Shown: piece by piece, positions 22,429 through 33,208 of the stretch
Numbering within the stretch: the stretch's first letter is position 1
Layout: each line of letters starts with the position of its first letter
Assembly: GCF_037102585.1 (NCBI RefSeq)
Contig: NW_027043821.1
Coordinates: forward strand, 682,001 to 746,000
Direction: 5' to 3'
DNA length: 64,000 nt
DNA from: Saccharomycopsis crataegensis
Taxonomy: Eukaryota > Ascomycota > Saccharomycetes > Ascoideales > Saccharomycopsidaceae
Program-made: the position numbers and the translations under genes
Notes under the pieces: generated by a model
The model's input: only the letters and a program-made list of their open reading frames with translations
What the model was told of the DNA's origin: nothing
The model's database searches: none

Positions 22429-24198
22429 TCAGTTGCTTGTTGGCACTGATATGGCGACCCCAAAAGCCGACTCCAAACATTCCTTGTAAGTTGGGATTTT
22501 CACCATTTGTGCTGCCAAATCACTAGTTGTGGAGAATCTCACGGTATTAACCACCTCATCGACACTTTTCCCCAACTTCACTGCCCCAAAGATACTGAAT
22601 ACCGCCGAACCAATGGTAAAGATAATATCTTCCGGCAGGAGTGTCCCAGTGATTGACCAAGTCACCAACGCTTGGACCCCTGCTAATATCCCATCAATGG
22701 CAATCGCAGCAAAACCGTCCAAGAAAATTGCTGCTACCCCGATGACTGCGAAAACTATTCTAAGAATCTTCAATTTCCGTTCCTCTTTTTCGATTTTGAT
22801 ATCCTTGGCCCCTTCTTCATCGATTTGCATGGCGCTGATGGCCATCTGCACGTAAGTCGGCACGGGAATCAAGAAATCAATCAAGTCAATAGGACTGACT
22901 TTACCAAATGAAGCGTTGGCGGTGGCCAACAAGTCAGCGAAACTCGTCAAGTTGTCCCAAGTGAAATTGGCAAGGGGATCAGGGACTAATTGTACAGCAC
23001 TAGGCAAGGTCATATTGTGGGTCTTGAACTTGCACTTTTTCTTGGAGATATTGAACGTAGCAGCCCCTTCCAGTAATATCAAATCCTCAGCCTTAATTGA
23101 TAAGTTATAATACAGGGCCAAACTTTTAGCGGCGGCATCTTTTTTGGAATCTTCAATGTACAAATTCTTGAAACTTCCACCTTTACAATTGACTTCCTCT
23201 TTAGCAGTATTCACTTTATGAATACACTGGTCATTGTTCCATATATCGTTTGCTGCTGCGTTACAACGATAGTATTGCATATTATTCATTTGGTCATTGT
23301 TCAACCAAGAACCAAACTCCGACATGATACTCAGCTGAATCGATTTGATATAGGCCTGATAATTCTTTTGGTAAGTGGAGTTTTCATTGATGAGGTAGGT
23401 CAAGTTTCTCACGGCAATTGCTCCCTGGTTCAAATAAAAGCCTACCCAAGCAGAATAACGGCATCCATATTTTGCGGTACTAATATCGGCACCGGTGGTG
23501 ATATGTGAATAATCAGTACCACATTCATAGACATCAACATAATCTGAATCAGGAACGATTTCTGATTGATCCACCACCGGGATGACACTTCTGGTGACTT
23601 TCTTTTCCATCGATTTCAACACCTTGGATTGATAAGCAATGTTTTTAGCTAATGATTTGCTGGCTTTGGCCTTTGATTTTGCGGCCGCTTTTGATGCTTT
23701 GGCTTCTGACTTGGCTTCAGCTTTGGACGACGCTGCTACTGCTTTAGATGCAGATTTCGATGCTGCGGCTAGCGATTTGGATTCAGCTTTTGAAGCATTA
23801 GCCTCTGATTTGGACTCTGCTTTGGCGGACTTTGAAGCAGCATCAGCCCTAGATTTTGACACCTTGGAAGCGGATATTGATGCCGATTTGGCAGCATTGG
23901 AAGCTGCTTGGAACGCTTTAGATGCGGCGGCAGCAGCAGACTTAGAAGCATTTTTAGAAGACTTGGAAGCATTTGCAGCAGCTTTGGCAGCCGATTTTGA
24001 TGCACTTTCAGCAGCTTTGGCCGCGGATTTGGAAGCTGCGGCAGCAGCTTTAGATGCTGACTTTTCAGACTTCTCTTCAGCAGATTCACGCTTGACAAAA
24101 GAAGTTGGTGCTGGTGCTTCAGTTATGGGAACATAACTGATTGCTGAAATGATTGGAAAAAGCCAAAGACATATGATCAACAAAATGGATCTTTTCAT
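22429..24198 (-). CDS. Secreted Ala/Ser/Lys-repeat protein with chitinase-like C-terminal region
   Basis: A 589-residue intact ORF. There is a signal peptide at about 1-20 (RSILLIICLWLFPIISA) and a Kex2-type KR at 36-37. A segment of about 150 residues is made almost only of Ala, Ser and Lys in SKAAAK/SKSAAKAA/SKAESKS units. A Cys-containing region (about 210-345; VYECGTDYSH, YGCRYSAWVGFYL, YYRCNAAANDIW) precedes a C-terminal part. This runs from a Pro/Asp segment (VPDPLANFTW) through VPTYVQMAISAMQ to two hydrophobic stretches (about 465-490 and 520-545). The C-terminal half resembles, from memory, the C-terminal region of subgroup-C class V fungal chitinases, but no GH18 domain is present. 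Several N-glycosylation sites (NLT, NST, NLS, NAS). It may act at the cell wall; the function is unknown. Confidence 0.6.
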   Translation of the reverse strand: MKRSILLIICLWLFPIISAISYVPITEAPAPTSFVKRESAEEKSEKSASKAAAAASKSAAKAAESASKSAAKAAANASKSSKNASKSAAAAASKAFQAASNAAKSASISASKVSKSRADAASKSAKAESKSEANASKAESKSLAAASKSASKAVAASSKAEAKSEAKASKAAAKSKAKASKSLAKNIAYQSKVLKSMEKKVTRSVIPVVDQSEIVPDSDYVDVYECGTDYSHITTGADISTAKYGCRYSAWVGFYLNQGAIAVRNLTYLINENSTYQKNYQAYIKSIQLSIMSEFGSWLNNDQMNNMQYYRCNAAANDIWNNDQCIHKVNTAKEEVNCKGGSFKNLYIEDSKKDAAAKSLALYYNLSIKAEDLILLEGAATFNISKKKCKFKTHNMTLPSAVQLVPDPLANFTWDNLTSFADLLATANASFGKVSPIDLIDFLIPVPTYVQMAISAMQIDEEGAKDIKIEKEERKLKILRIVFAVIGVAAIFLDGFAAIAIDGILAGVQALVTWSITGTLLPEDIIFTIGSAVFSIFGAVKLGKSVDEVVNTVRFSTTSDLAAQMVKIPTYKECLESAFGVAISVPTSN

Positions 24199-25175
24199 GG
24201 CGAAGAGATGAGAACTAAGTGTATCTATTTTGAAAATATAGCAATAATAATAACAGAAAATTCTTATTAGACTGCCACAGCAGCTTCTCTTATATTTATT
24301 GCCCGCATAACACCCAAACGTTTGGAAACTACTTCATTTGTCGAAAGTACGGATAATCGACAATGTTTCAAACAGAACAAGAGTCTGGTAACAAGAAATA
24401 TTGTTAGTGGCAGCTAATCCATTAGTACCAATTTGCACGTGGTTGGGGTACAATGTGACACACCCTAAAGCAAAGGATCGGCGACTTACATTTTCTGACA
24501 CATTTTTTTGGCGTCTTGGGGAATCATTATTGTTTCATGTTTCTGTGGGAGTTGAGAATTCCTAATTTCTTCCACCATTATAGTTTCGGCTAAAGTTTAT
24601 TCCGTTAAAGTTCTTTTTTTTTTTTTTTGTGACGTTGATGGGCTGCCAAATTTACACCATATATATTAAAAATCCTATGGGTATTTACGTGGACAGCACA
24701 TGTATTATTTTTCTCCTTTTCTCTGTGTCTCCAAGAGAAATCAAGCCCTAGGAGGTAAATGAATCATCCAATTTCCGTACCGCTTCTTGTATAATTCACT
24801 TGTCAATCTTGGCGATCGGTGCAGAAACTTCAACGTAGAGTCGAATAGAAAAAGGCAAAACCCAGAGGGCCACTATATCTAACAAAACTTTAGATGGCGC
24901 AGATTCTATATTAATATTGTATTCCTAACATTCTCAGACCCTCATTCTAAAAAAAACTCTCCAATTTCATATTTCCAAGAAATAGAAGAGTTCCCAATGT
25001 ATAATATAACATTATAAAATACTACTTACAGTGGCAATTTGTTATGGAAAATGAAGAATGAAACACATCAAGGTTACATCTTTAATTGTGTTACAAAACA
25101 TCGCTATCATCTAATTCATCCATTATTAACATTTAAATCACAAAGACGTAGATATTTAGATGAAAAAAAAACTTT
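24199..25175. other. Intergenic, promoter of the secreted-protein gene
   Basis: No gene seen over about 980 bp. AT-rich with a T run near 24613-24628. The first part holds the promoter of the secreted-protein gene; the far end is the VMS1 3' region. Confidence 0.45.
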
Positions 25176-27098
25176 TCACTTTTTACCAAACCGTGCCTCT
25201 GCCGCCCTTGCCCTTCTTTCTCTTTCCAATTTTCTTCGGTCGTCTTCACTCAAACTTTGGACAATTTGCTTATCTATTTTGGCCATACTACCCCCATCCA
25301 ATACTTTTCCGTCGCTACCGAATTTTCGGGTGACACTTTCTTGTCGAAGTTTACTTTTCTCTTCCGCCACCATCTGTTCCCTTGCTTTCCGTTCGCGTTC
25401 CAATTCTTTGGCTTCCAAAGCAATTATATCTTCTTCACTTAACCCTGGGAAGTTCACCATATGTGCCCCAGAATTACCATCCCAATCACAATAACTCTCT
25501 CCTAATTTGAATCTTGCCTTTTGGAACGATCTTTGACACTTGATATCGTCGCCGCTGCAACGATCGTCACCACCACTGGCAAGCAAATCAAACGCAGTTT
25601 TCCCCGAATTGCTCTTGATAGTGGCATCGGCTTTGAGGGTCACCAAAAGTACGTAGATCATATGAGATTGACGTTGCTCAGCAGCCCAGTGGAGTAAAGT
25701 CGGGGCTTTATGGTGTTTTACTAATGGTTCAAGTGAGGAGTTCACGTCGATTTTATTACGACGTAAATACGCAATTAATGCCGGAGCTTTGGATTTCTTT
25801 AACAATCCTATCAATTCGTTGGTGTGTTTAATCTCCGGGGTTTCTGGTGATGCTTGGCTAGTAGTGGTGACAGTGGAACTCGTTGATGACGATGATAATG
25901 ATTTGGAGGATTGCAATTGTTGTTGTTTCTGTTTGGCAAGTCGTGAACGATCATCAATTTTTGGAAGGTTAACCGGGGTAAGATACGTCAATGCCACCCA
26001 AGCATGACGTAATTCTTGGATAGTTGGTCTTTTGGTGGTGAATGGGAATTTCTTGATTCTTGGATCATTCTTATACAATTCGAATTCTTTATTTTTTTTA
26101 GTGTTGTCAGTAATATCGTCGCCACTGACAATCAATCTGAAGTTCCGGACATTATTAGCCTTGATAAAGATCGATTTGCATTTGCTTAAATATGGTGCCC
26201 AGCCTTTGATAGCTTCTCTCACGTCGTTGGCAAGGGCTTGTTCATTATATCTTCTCAAACTCGAACCGGCAGAATTCGCCTTCCCTTTAGCATTATCCAT
26301 TGCCGATTGTGACCCCCCTTGCTTTCTACGTGTGGTATAACGATGGAAGGATTTATGGTCAATGAAAGAAACGGTTTGTGAGAGGTATTGTCCTGCTTCA
26401 TGGGGGCTGATTTGCTTCTTGATGACTCGTGGTTTATGCGAGACGATTGCGGCGACAAAATGCCCACCACTAATCATGAAAAGCGCAGAGATTTCTTCAT
26501 CATTATATTGGTGTTTCCATTGTTTCAACGCCTCAAGAGGATTTGTAATTTCAGTAGGATCAAAGATTGATTTATAAATCCCCATCTTTTGTAAATCGTG
26601 TTGGTGATGATGACCGGAGGAATTTTTGATGGTGATATCTGAATTGAAAAACATGTATGGGGATCGGGTATTCAAATAATCCACTCGAGTATCTGTATCA
26701 TCATAAGCAATGATTTGTGAATTGGTATGAGCAGGCCTTTCAAGATAAATATCCTCTTCTTCTTCTTCTTCTTCTTCTTCTTCATCATCGTCACCATTTT
26801 CTGAGCCGCTTGACAAATCTTCATCTTCATTTATCGATTCTTTTAAAATAGGTAGTTCAGTCGAACGAGGTTTTGGATAAACAATTTTCGGTAAACTTTC
26901 TTGTAAGCTTGACACATCCATTATTGCTGATGATGATGGTGATCTGGATGGCAAAGTTGGCCATTGGAAACCATCGGGTTTTGGCACCATTTTTGCTTCG
27001 AAGTCGAAGAACACCGGGCGCAAGCCTGTCAAGATTTCTTCACGAAGGTTGTAGATGTACAAATCATTACAATTAAGGTCCTCATATGCAACCAGCAT
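25176..27098 (-). CDS. VMS1: Vms1/ANKZF1-type peptidyl-tRNA endonuclease of ribosome quality control
   Basis: Releases stalled nascent chains from 60S subunits and works with Cdc48. The ATG at 27098 gives 640 residues. The VLRF1 (eRF1-like) domain spans about 225-390: ALFMISGGHFVAAIV, FHRYTTRRKQGGSQS with the catalytic Gln of GGSQS, SLRRYNE and IFIKANNVRNFRLI. Ankyrin-like repeats follow at about 450-530 (TLLHWAAEQRQSHMIYVLL, SGKTAFDLL). A charged C-terminal helix rich in Arg/Lys/Glu (ELERERKAREQM to RAAEARFGKK) fits the Cdc48-binding VIM region. The N-terminal region has a poly-Glu run from (CTT)n at 26757-26782. The expected Zn finger is weak or lost. Confidence 0.9.
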   Translation of the reverse strand: MLVAYEDLNCNDLYIYNLREEILTGLRPVFFDFEAKMVPKPDGFQWPTLPSRSPSSSAIMDVSSLQESLPKIVYPKPRSTELPILKESINEDEDLSSGSENGDDDEEEEEEEEEEDIYLERPAHTNSQIIAYDDTDTRVDYLNTRSPYMFFNSDITIKNSSGHHHQHDLQKMGIYKSIFDPTEITNPLEALKQWKHQYNDEEISALFMISGGHFVAAIVSHKPRVIKKQISPHEAGQYLSQTVSFIDHKSFHRYTTRRKQGGSQSAMDNAKGKANSAGSSLRRYNEQALANDVREAIKGWAPYLSKCKSIFIKANNVRNFRLIVSGDDITDNTKKNKEFELYKNDPRIKKFPFTTKRPTIQELRHAWVALTYLTPVNLPKIDDRSRLAKQKQQQLQSSKSLSSSSTSSTVTTTSQASPETPEIKHTNELIGLLKKSKAPALIAYLRRNKIDVNSSLEPLVKHHKAPTLLHWAAEQRQSHMIYVLLVTLKADATIKSNSGKTAFDLLASGGDDRCSGDDIKCQRSFQKARFKLGESYCDWDGNSGAHMVNFPGLSEEDIIALEAKELERERKAREQMVAEEKSKLRQESVTRKFGSDGKVLDGGSMAKIDKQIVQSLSEDDRRKLERERRARAAEARFGKK

Positions 27099-28014
27099 TG
27101 TAAAAATCACTGATGATTCCTATTTAACGAGAAAGAAATTAGTAAAGAGAAGTTTGGGAAATTTTCAGAAAATTAACAAGAAAAATCGCCATTTTGTATC
27201 ACGTGCGAAACATGCTAATGGTAGATGATAACGCTAACATTTGGTTCAATCTAGGATATACTCTTTGCGGGATGTATGTTAGACCACTAATGATGGCGAG
27301 AACAAACAGATAATGACACTATTCGATCTGATAACTGAGAATAATCATGAAGGTGCCATTATTCTACTGTTTTTCAGTTCTTTGTACCAGTCCCACGGAC
27401 AGATCCCCATAGATATACAGTCCCACGGCCCAGTGGTGAAACTGTTTTGGTTCCGACAACATTTCTGTTTACAAATTCCCAAGAACATGGTGCCGCAACT
27501 CAGCAGCAGGGCGATCAGGGTCCATCCTTACCCTGGTTTTTTGTGGAGTGGCAATGCCCAGAAAATAACCATCTTATCTGTGCTGTCGTCGTGTGTTATC
27601 AGTTATCGTGGATGCTCATTGCTGTAAATCACAGATAAATCACAGAGGTGAGACACCAACAAAGTCCTTTCTTCTATGATATATTATACATAGCACCTAG
27701 ATGAATTTCCAACCGAATTCTCCTCCATTGCTAATCGGAGATGCCACTAGAAGGAAAACAAACAAACCCTATTATTCATTTCCGTGTGCTTTTTGATCGT
27801 CCTAGTGGCTACCGTTTTTAGCCAATAATTGGCCTAACCTCTACGCCGCACGACCTTTAGTGATCTTTCCAGCATGCCTGATTGTCAACGCCTCACAATC
27901 TTATCAGACAACTTCGATAAGATATATATATATATATAACCACCACTATCATTTCAGAAACTTTTCATTTGGATCTTCTCTTATCCATCTTTATATACAC
28001 GCACATCATTCATC
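27099..28014. other. Divergent VMS1/permease promoter region
   Basis: No gene seen over 916 bp. A TATATATATATATATA tract at about 27922-27938 sits 77 bp before the permease ATG and is the likely TATA region. Confidence 0.5.
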
Positions 28015-29718
28015 ATGGAAAAGAAATTTGATGACACTAAACTGTTTGCTAGCTCCAATATCGTGGCTACCGAAGTGCCATACGACTATGGATCAATAAA
28101 ATCAGAAAAACTCACTGGCTGGGAAGGTTTCAAAGACGGTTTCCGCAGAAAAGACGGATCAGAAGTCCAGCAAGAATTGAAGAAAACATTGTCGACCAGA
28201 CACATCATCATGATCGCCCTTTCTACAGGGGTTGGTACTGGGCTTTGGGTGGGGTCTGGTAAATCGTTAGCTGCTGCTGGGCCTGCTGGGGTTCTTTTAG
28301 GATACGCGATTATCTCTTTTATGGTGTTCTTTGTCATTGACGCTGCTGGGGAATTGGCAGTGGCCTACGGTAGTTTATCTGGAGGGTTCAACGCTTATCC
28401 TAGAAAGTTCATTGACGAATCGGTAGGGTTTGCGGTTGGTTGGAACTACGCTATCCAATGGTTGACAGTGTTCTCGTTGGAATTGGTCACTGCTACCATG
28501 ACTTTGAAGTACTGGACCCAAGTGAACTCCGATATCTTCGTCGCTCCATTTTACCTTCTAATTTTGGCGATCAACTTCTTTGGGGCTAAAGGGTACGGGG
28601 AAGCCGAATTCTTCTTTAATACCACCAAATTGATCACCATCACCGGGTTCATTATTCTTGCCATCATCACCGATTTAGGAGGATCCGGTAATAAAGAATT
28701 CATTGGAGGTAAGTATTGGAACAACCCTGGAGCTTTTGAAAATGGATTTAAAGGGCTCTGTAACGTGTTTGTTTCGGCAGCGTTTGCCTTTGGAGGTACG
28801 GAATTCGTGGCGTTGACGGCTGCTGAACAGGCGAATCCTAAAAAAGCCATTCCTCAAGCCATCAAGATTGTGGGGTATCGTATCATCTTTATCTTTATGG
28901 CAGCACTTCTCATGATTGGGTTACTCGTGCCATTCAATTCTGACGAGCTCATGGGTTCCGGAGGCTCTGCCACTCATGCCTCGCCATTTGTCATTGCCAT
29001 GTCGTCGCATGGTGTCAGAGTGGTTCCTCATATCATTAACGCTGTGATTCTTCTTTCGGTACTTTCTGTATCCAACTCTGCGGTGTATTCTTCCAGTAGA
29101 ACAGTGCAATCGATGGCTGAACAAGGGTTTGCTCCAAAATGGATGGATTATGTCGACAAGAACGGTCGTCCGTTGGTCGGGTTGATCATCGCGTCGATTT
29201 GTGGGCTCTTGTCGTTTGTGGCCGCTTATAAGAACGAAGAAACCATCTTCAACTGGCTCTTGTCGGTTTCTGGGTTATCGACAATTTTCACCTGGACCAC
29301 GATTTGTATTTGTCATGTTCGTTTCCGCCGTGCTATGAAGGTGCAAGGACGGTCGCTTTCTGAATTGGGATACCAATCGAAAACTGGGGTCATTGGGTCT
29401 TATATTGCCATTGGATTGAACATCTTTATTTTGATTGTGCAATTCTGGATCTCTTTGTTCCCAATTGGATCTAAGGGGAAAGCCAATGCCGTGAACTTCT
29501 TCCAAAACTACTTGGGAGTGATGTTCTTGTTGGTGTTTTATGTTGGTCACAAAGTTTATAAAAAGGATTGGAAGTTATATTTCAAGGCCAATGAAATTGA
29601 TTTGGTTTCTGATAGAAAGATCTTTGATAGTGATTTGATGGAGCAAGAAGCAGCTGAACATGAAGCGTTCATGAAAACTGCTCCATTTGTGGTGAAGTTG
29701 CAACATATTTTATGTTAA
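28015..29718 (+). CDS. Amino-acid permease, Gap1-like (YAT family)
   Basis: Plasma-membrane proton-coupled amino-acid transporter of 567 residues. The cytosolic N-terminus (about 1-60) carries several Lys, usual ubiquitin sites. The first membrane helix starts with HIIMIALSTGVGTGLWVGSG, the family's GxGTGL substrate-binding segment. Further signatures are GELAVAYGSLSGGFNAYPRKFIDES, INFFGAKGYGEAEFFF, FGGTEFVALTAAEQANPKKAIP, SVSNSAVYSSSRT and the C-terminal YVGHKVYKKDWKLY. About 12 hydrophobic segments can be counted. The tail (DSDLMEQEAAEHEAFM to VKLQHILC) parallels S. cerevisiae Gap1, including the terminal Cys. Specificity cannot be read from sequence; general or broad-range uptake is likely. 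Confidence 0.88.
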   Translation: MEKKFDDTKLFASSNIVATEVPYDYGSIKSEKLTGWEGFKDGFRRKDGSEVQQELKKTLSTRHIIMIALSTGVGTGLWVGSGKSLAAAGPAGVLLGYAIISFMVFFVIDAAGELAVAYGSLSGGFNAYPRKFIDESVGFAVGWNYAIQWLTVFSLELVTATMTLKYWTQVNSDIFVAPFYLLILAINFFGAKGYGEAEFFFNTTKLITITGFIILAIITDLGGSGNKEFIGGKYWNNPGAFENGFKGLCNVFVSAAFAFGGTEFVALTAAEQANPKKAIPQAIKIVGYRIIFIFMAALLMIGLLVPFNSDELMGSGGSATHASPFVIAMSSHGVRVVPHIINAVILLSVLSVSNSAVYSSSRTVQSMAEQGFAPKWMDYVDKNGRPLVGLIIASICGLLSFVAAYKNEETIFNWLLSVSGLSTIFTWTTICICHVRFRRAMKVQGRSLSELGYQSKTGVIGSYIAIGLNIFILIVQFWISLFPIGSKGKANAVNFFQNYLGVMFLLVFYVGHKVYKKDWKLYFKANEIDLVSDRKIFDSDLMEQEAAEHEAFMKTAPFVVKLQHILC

Positions 29719-30068
29719 CCTTTTTTTTTACTTTATGTTTTTTATTAGTAGTTTCTGGCAAAACCTATTGATTAGGTGTTAGCCATTTCAATTCTTGTGA
29801 ATTTCACTTCTTTTCTTGTTTCTTTTCTTTTTCTTTTCCTTTGTTGTGTTTGCTGGTTTTCCTCTTTTGTGGTTTGTATAATATTATTTGCTAATTGCTT
29901 ATAAAATCATTTAATCTTTGATTAAACTGTAGATAAAATAAAGAACCCAAAACTGTATTAAAAAATGACCCGAAATAAAATAATAATAACAATAATAATA
30001 CTAATAATAATAATAATAAAAAGAGAAAGATAAATGACGATTGCCACTATACAAAATTTATAAACCAA
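29719..30068. other. Convergent intergenic region permease/DAM1
   Basis: No gene seen. T-rich after the permease, then an (AAT)n-type repeat at about 29985-30020. Confidence 0.4.
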
Positions 30069-30674
30069 TCACTTTGTCAGTCTTGAAGATGGATATTTTA
30101 TACGTGATCCGGTTGGTCTAGCGGATTTTGACCCGATTCTTGGACCATTAGCTAAAGTTGGAATACGGCTTTGGCGACGAGTTCCTTTGGAGATCTTAGC
30201 AACAGGGTCGCCTGGTTTATCGTTATGAGGTTTTTTAAACCCGCGATTCTTGGCGGCTATTGTTGTTGTAGCTACTGGATCCATGACAAAGGAATCCTCG
30301 CTCAATATTGTCAAATTCGTACTATCGTCAGTTCCCAGCTGTTGTTGTTGATGATGATGACGACCTTCCAATCTCGCGATTTTCTCCTCGACTTGCCGGA
30401 TCTTCAAATTCAATTGGTCCACTTTATACTTATTGGCGAAATTCTCATCGTTGGGAGCCTCGCTGAATTCGGTACACCAGGCATTTAGATTGAGACCGTA
30501 GATTAAAGCACCCACGCTTTCGTTGAACTGGGTGAAGTTATCGTGGAGTTTTTGAAGACCGATGAGATGTGAGTTCAAGTGCTGGAGGTCGGAGTTCAAT
30601 GATTGGAAGGTGGCGATGTCTTGTATTAGCGAGTAGTTTGCCGGAGGAGCGGGTCCCAATGATTTTCTGTTCAT
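30069..30674 (-). CDS. DAM1: DASH complex subunit Dam1
   Basis: Kinetochore protein of the ring-forming DASH complex that couples kinetochores to microtubule ends and is an Aurora B target. The ATG at 30674 (MNRKSLGPAPPANYS) gives 201 residues; upstream in-frame codons are hydrophobic and lack an ATG, so they are excluded. The conserved core (about 30-75) reads LNSHLIGLQKLHDNFTQFNESVGALIYGL and NAWCTEFSEAPND, matching the Dam1 signature (NFNESF..LYGL..WCVDFP). A coiled coil follows (KVDQLNLKIRQVEEKIARL). The Arg/Ser/Lys-rich tail (GTRRQSRIPTLA, SRIKYPSS) holds RRxS-type sites suited to Ipl1 phosphorylation. Shorter than S. cerevisiae Dam1 (343). Confidence 0.88.
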   Translation of the reverse strand: MNRKSLGPAPPANYSLIQDIATFQSLNSDLQHLNSHLIGLQKLHDNFTQFNESVGALIYGLNLNAWCTEFSEAPNDENFANKYKVDQLNLKIRQVEEKIARLEGRHHHQQQQLGTDDSTNLTILSEDSFVMDPVATTTIAAKNRGFKKPHNDKPGDPVAKISKGTRRQSRIPTLANGPRIGSKSARPTGSRIKYPSSRLTK

Positions 30675-31321
30675 GATGGAGGATAAAGAGTGTGAGATAA
30701 TATAAAGAAAATAATCAATAGATAGTATAAAGAATAATTGGCCAAAAATATGGATAATAAAATGGTAAAAAATAGTAAACGCACTCCGCACAGTCTTTTT
30801 TTTTTTATATCAATTTTATTTTGGCGGCAAATTAAAAAAAAAATATTGCTGTTTTTTGGAACACTTTACCATTAATAATCGCGGTATTCTCTCCAATTGG
30901 TAGTGGTTTGCTTGCCAGTGGTTGCTATTTACTGTTATAATAGTGGAATTGTTGTTTTTTAATCACGGGAAAAGTGCCACAAATACCCAAACGTTGACTT
31001 GGGTAGCAGGAAACCACCAATTAAATCTTATACTGCATTACATTATATTATATATATATATATATATATCTATACTATATATAATTGCCACCCTACTATC
31101 ACCATCTCCATTAAAAGTGAGTTTTCAGTCTATTTGACTCGGTCTACCGTCATCTCCTCTGCAGATCTTGCACCTTACCAATTGTCTGACTCGGTTAGTT
31201 ATTATTAGTAATTAAGAAGGACCCTCATAATCATCACCCATTCAGTAGCAGTGGCCTGCCCATCCAAATCCTTTTTGATAATTCATAAAGCATGCATCAT
31301 TGGCCCATATAACATTAGAAG
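30675..31321. other. Divergent DAM1/SAT4-like promoter region
   Basis: No gene seen. (TA)n tract at about 31048-31083. Confidence 0.45.
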
Positions 31322-33208
31322 ATGAGCAGCGGAAAGACCTCGAAATTCAAAATCAAATCGTTTTCCAATTCAGATATCTCCAACCCAGGACCTGACTCGT
31401 TTCCACGCCATGATCTGAACGTCCATACTTTGCCATCGTCAGACCGCCAATTTTCTTCTTCTTCTGGAGATAATGATGGCAACTATTGCGATGCTGCGTA
31501 TTTCAGTGACGCTGCCCCAGACTCAAAAAACGTCAGGAATATTCGCGCCAACAGTGGTAAATTATCTAAAGGGTCGGTGAAATCAACCGCCTCCAAAGGT
31601 AGTAGTGACGATGTCGAAGAAGTTGTCGGAATCCATTCCCTCAGCTCCAAATTTAAAACCTTGCTATTCAAATCATCGTCGTTGGAAAGTAATCCTCCTC
31701 CTACATCGACGACCCATTCTTCGAACCCTAATTCCGCGGGATCTGTTAATAACCGCTCAGGGTCATCGGTCGTCAATGGTAGTACAAGATTAGCTCCGGC
31801 AAAAATAGACGAAGAAGACCATGAAGATGAGAAAGAGCATCCTCATAATAAATCCCCAATTGCCCAGTACGGTCATTTATTGATTTACCCAAACAATGAG
31901 CACGAACATCGGCTTAAGAAACCTAAATTGGATAAATCTGGAGTGAATATCTTACCAGGAGCCCAATTATTGTCAGGATTACTCAAAGTGGAAACAAAAA
32001 AAGCCGATGATGGGTCAGTTAGCATTTTTTCAGAAACTAAAGGATTGAAATTGTTGCAAGAATTGAAGAGCCAAAAAATGCAAACCCCGGCCCTGTTTAT
32101 TCCTAAAAAGAATCATAGACTACGAAATGACGATGACGATGATGACGAATCTGATGAAGATTCGGAGCCAGAAGTTACTGACCCAGCAATCGATAAACCC
32201 CAACTAGAATTGATCAACAAGTTGGTGGAACTCACCAAAGAATCGAAATTTCTCAAACATAGTGCTCCAAAAAAGGACGATATCACCATGAGCTCGGCAT
32301 ATGGGATACCCCAAGGAATTTGTGGCAAAGGATCGTACGGGATTGTGAAAATTGTTTCGAAGATCGACCAGAAAACCAAAACCGAGAAATTCTACGCCGT
32401 CAAAGAACTAAAGAAGAAATCTGGAGAAGATGCCGACCATTTTTCTCGAAGATTGATTTCCGAATTCATCATTTCTTTATCATTGAACCACGTGAATATC
32501 GTGAGAATTTACGATTTAATGAGAAATTCTAAAGGAGTTTATTCTGAAGTGTTAGAGTTTTGTGATGCTGGAGATCTTTATTCGATCATTTCGGAAACCA
32601 AAGGTGAAGGATTACACTATACGGAGGCCGATTGTTTATTTAGCCAAATTCTTTGCGGGGTGATCTTCATGCATTCCAAAGGTATTGCTCACTGTGATTT
32701 AAAACCAGAAAATGTTTTACTTACCAGGAATGGCGGTTGTAAAATCACCGATTTTGGTACCAGCTCAGTGTTCAAGACCGCATGGGAAGATGATATTCAT
32801 TTGAACCATGGGGTATGTGGGTCCGAACCGTACGTTGCTCCTGAAGAATTCACCCAAAAGTACTATGATCCTCGTCTTGCTGATGTGTGGGCCCTTGGGG
32901 TGATTTATATGGTGATGCGAGTGGGGACATATGTTTGGCAAGTAGCCAAAAAGGACCAAGACGAATTATATGATAAATACCTCAAACGCCGGCCGTACGA
33001 AGATGAAGATGGATACTTGACCAAGGGGAAATTCGATGCCATTGAACGGTTGAAGAATGATGGGGTGTCCAAAAGTATTGCCAAGTGTAAACGGGATACC
33101 ATTTATGATATCCTTGAGCCGGACCCTGAAGAAAGAATGACGACACTTGATATTTATGAGACCAAATGGATTAAAAGTTTGAAAGGGTGTCGTCGTCTTC
33201 GGGCTTGA
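31322..33208 (+). CDS. SAT4: Ser/Thr kinase of the Sat4/Hal5 (NPR) family
   Basis: A fungal-specific kinase of 628 residues. S. cerevisiae Sat4/Hal4 and Hal5 stabilise the Trk potassium transporters and other nutrient permeases. The first half is Ser/Asp-rich and disordered. The kinase domain spans about 325-625: glycine loop GICGKGSYGIVK, VAIK-type Lys in FYAVKELKK (about 360), catalytic loop HCDLKPEN (about 457), DFG in ITDFGTSSVF (about 477), and the APE segment read as APEEF. CGSEPYVAPEEFTQKYYDPRLADVWALGVIYMVM and the following W-rich insert (TYVWQVAKKD) are typical of the NPR/HAL subfamily. The neighbouring amino-acid permease is a plausible kind of target, but adjacency proves nothing. 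Confidence 0.85.
   Translation: MSSGKTSKFKIKSFSNSDISNPGPDSFPRHDLNVHTLPSSDRQFSSSSGDNDGNYCDAAYFSDAAPDSKNVRNIRANSGKLSKGSVKSTASKGSSDDVEEVVGIHSLSSKFKTLLFKSSSLESNPPPTSTTHSSNPNSAGSVNNRSGSSVVNGSTRLAPAKIDEEDHEDEKEHPHNKSPIAQYGHLLIYPNNEHEHRLKKPKLDKSGVNILPGAQLLSGLLKVETKKADDGSVSIFSETKGLKLLQELKSQKMQTPALFIPKKNHRLRNDDDDDDESDEDSEPEVTDPAIDKPQLELINKLVELTKESKFLKHSAPKKDDITMSSAYGIPQGICGKGSYGIVKIVSKIDQKTKTEKFYAVKELKKKSGEDADHFSRRLISEFIISLSLNHVNIVRIYDLMRNSKGVYSEVLEFCDAGDLYSIISETKGEGLHYTEADCLFSQILCGVIFMHSKGIAHCDLKPENVLLTRNGGCKITDFGTSSVFKTAWEDDIHLNHGVCGSEPYVAPEEFTQKYYDPRLADVWALGVIYMVMRVGTYVWQVAKKDQDELYDKYLKRRPYEDEDGYLTKGKFDAIERLKNDGVSKSIAKCKRDTIYDILEPDPEERMTTLDIYETKWIKSLKGCRRLRA

Noticed and set aside
23639-24136. 165-codon ORF antisense to the Ala/Ser/Lys repeat (acidic, Ala/Asp/Leu-rich)
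   Set aside because: It is the mirror of GCN/AGC/AAG codons in the repeat, which rarely give stops on the other strand; no independent protein features.
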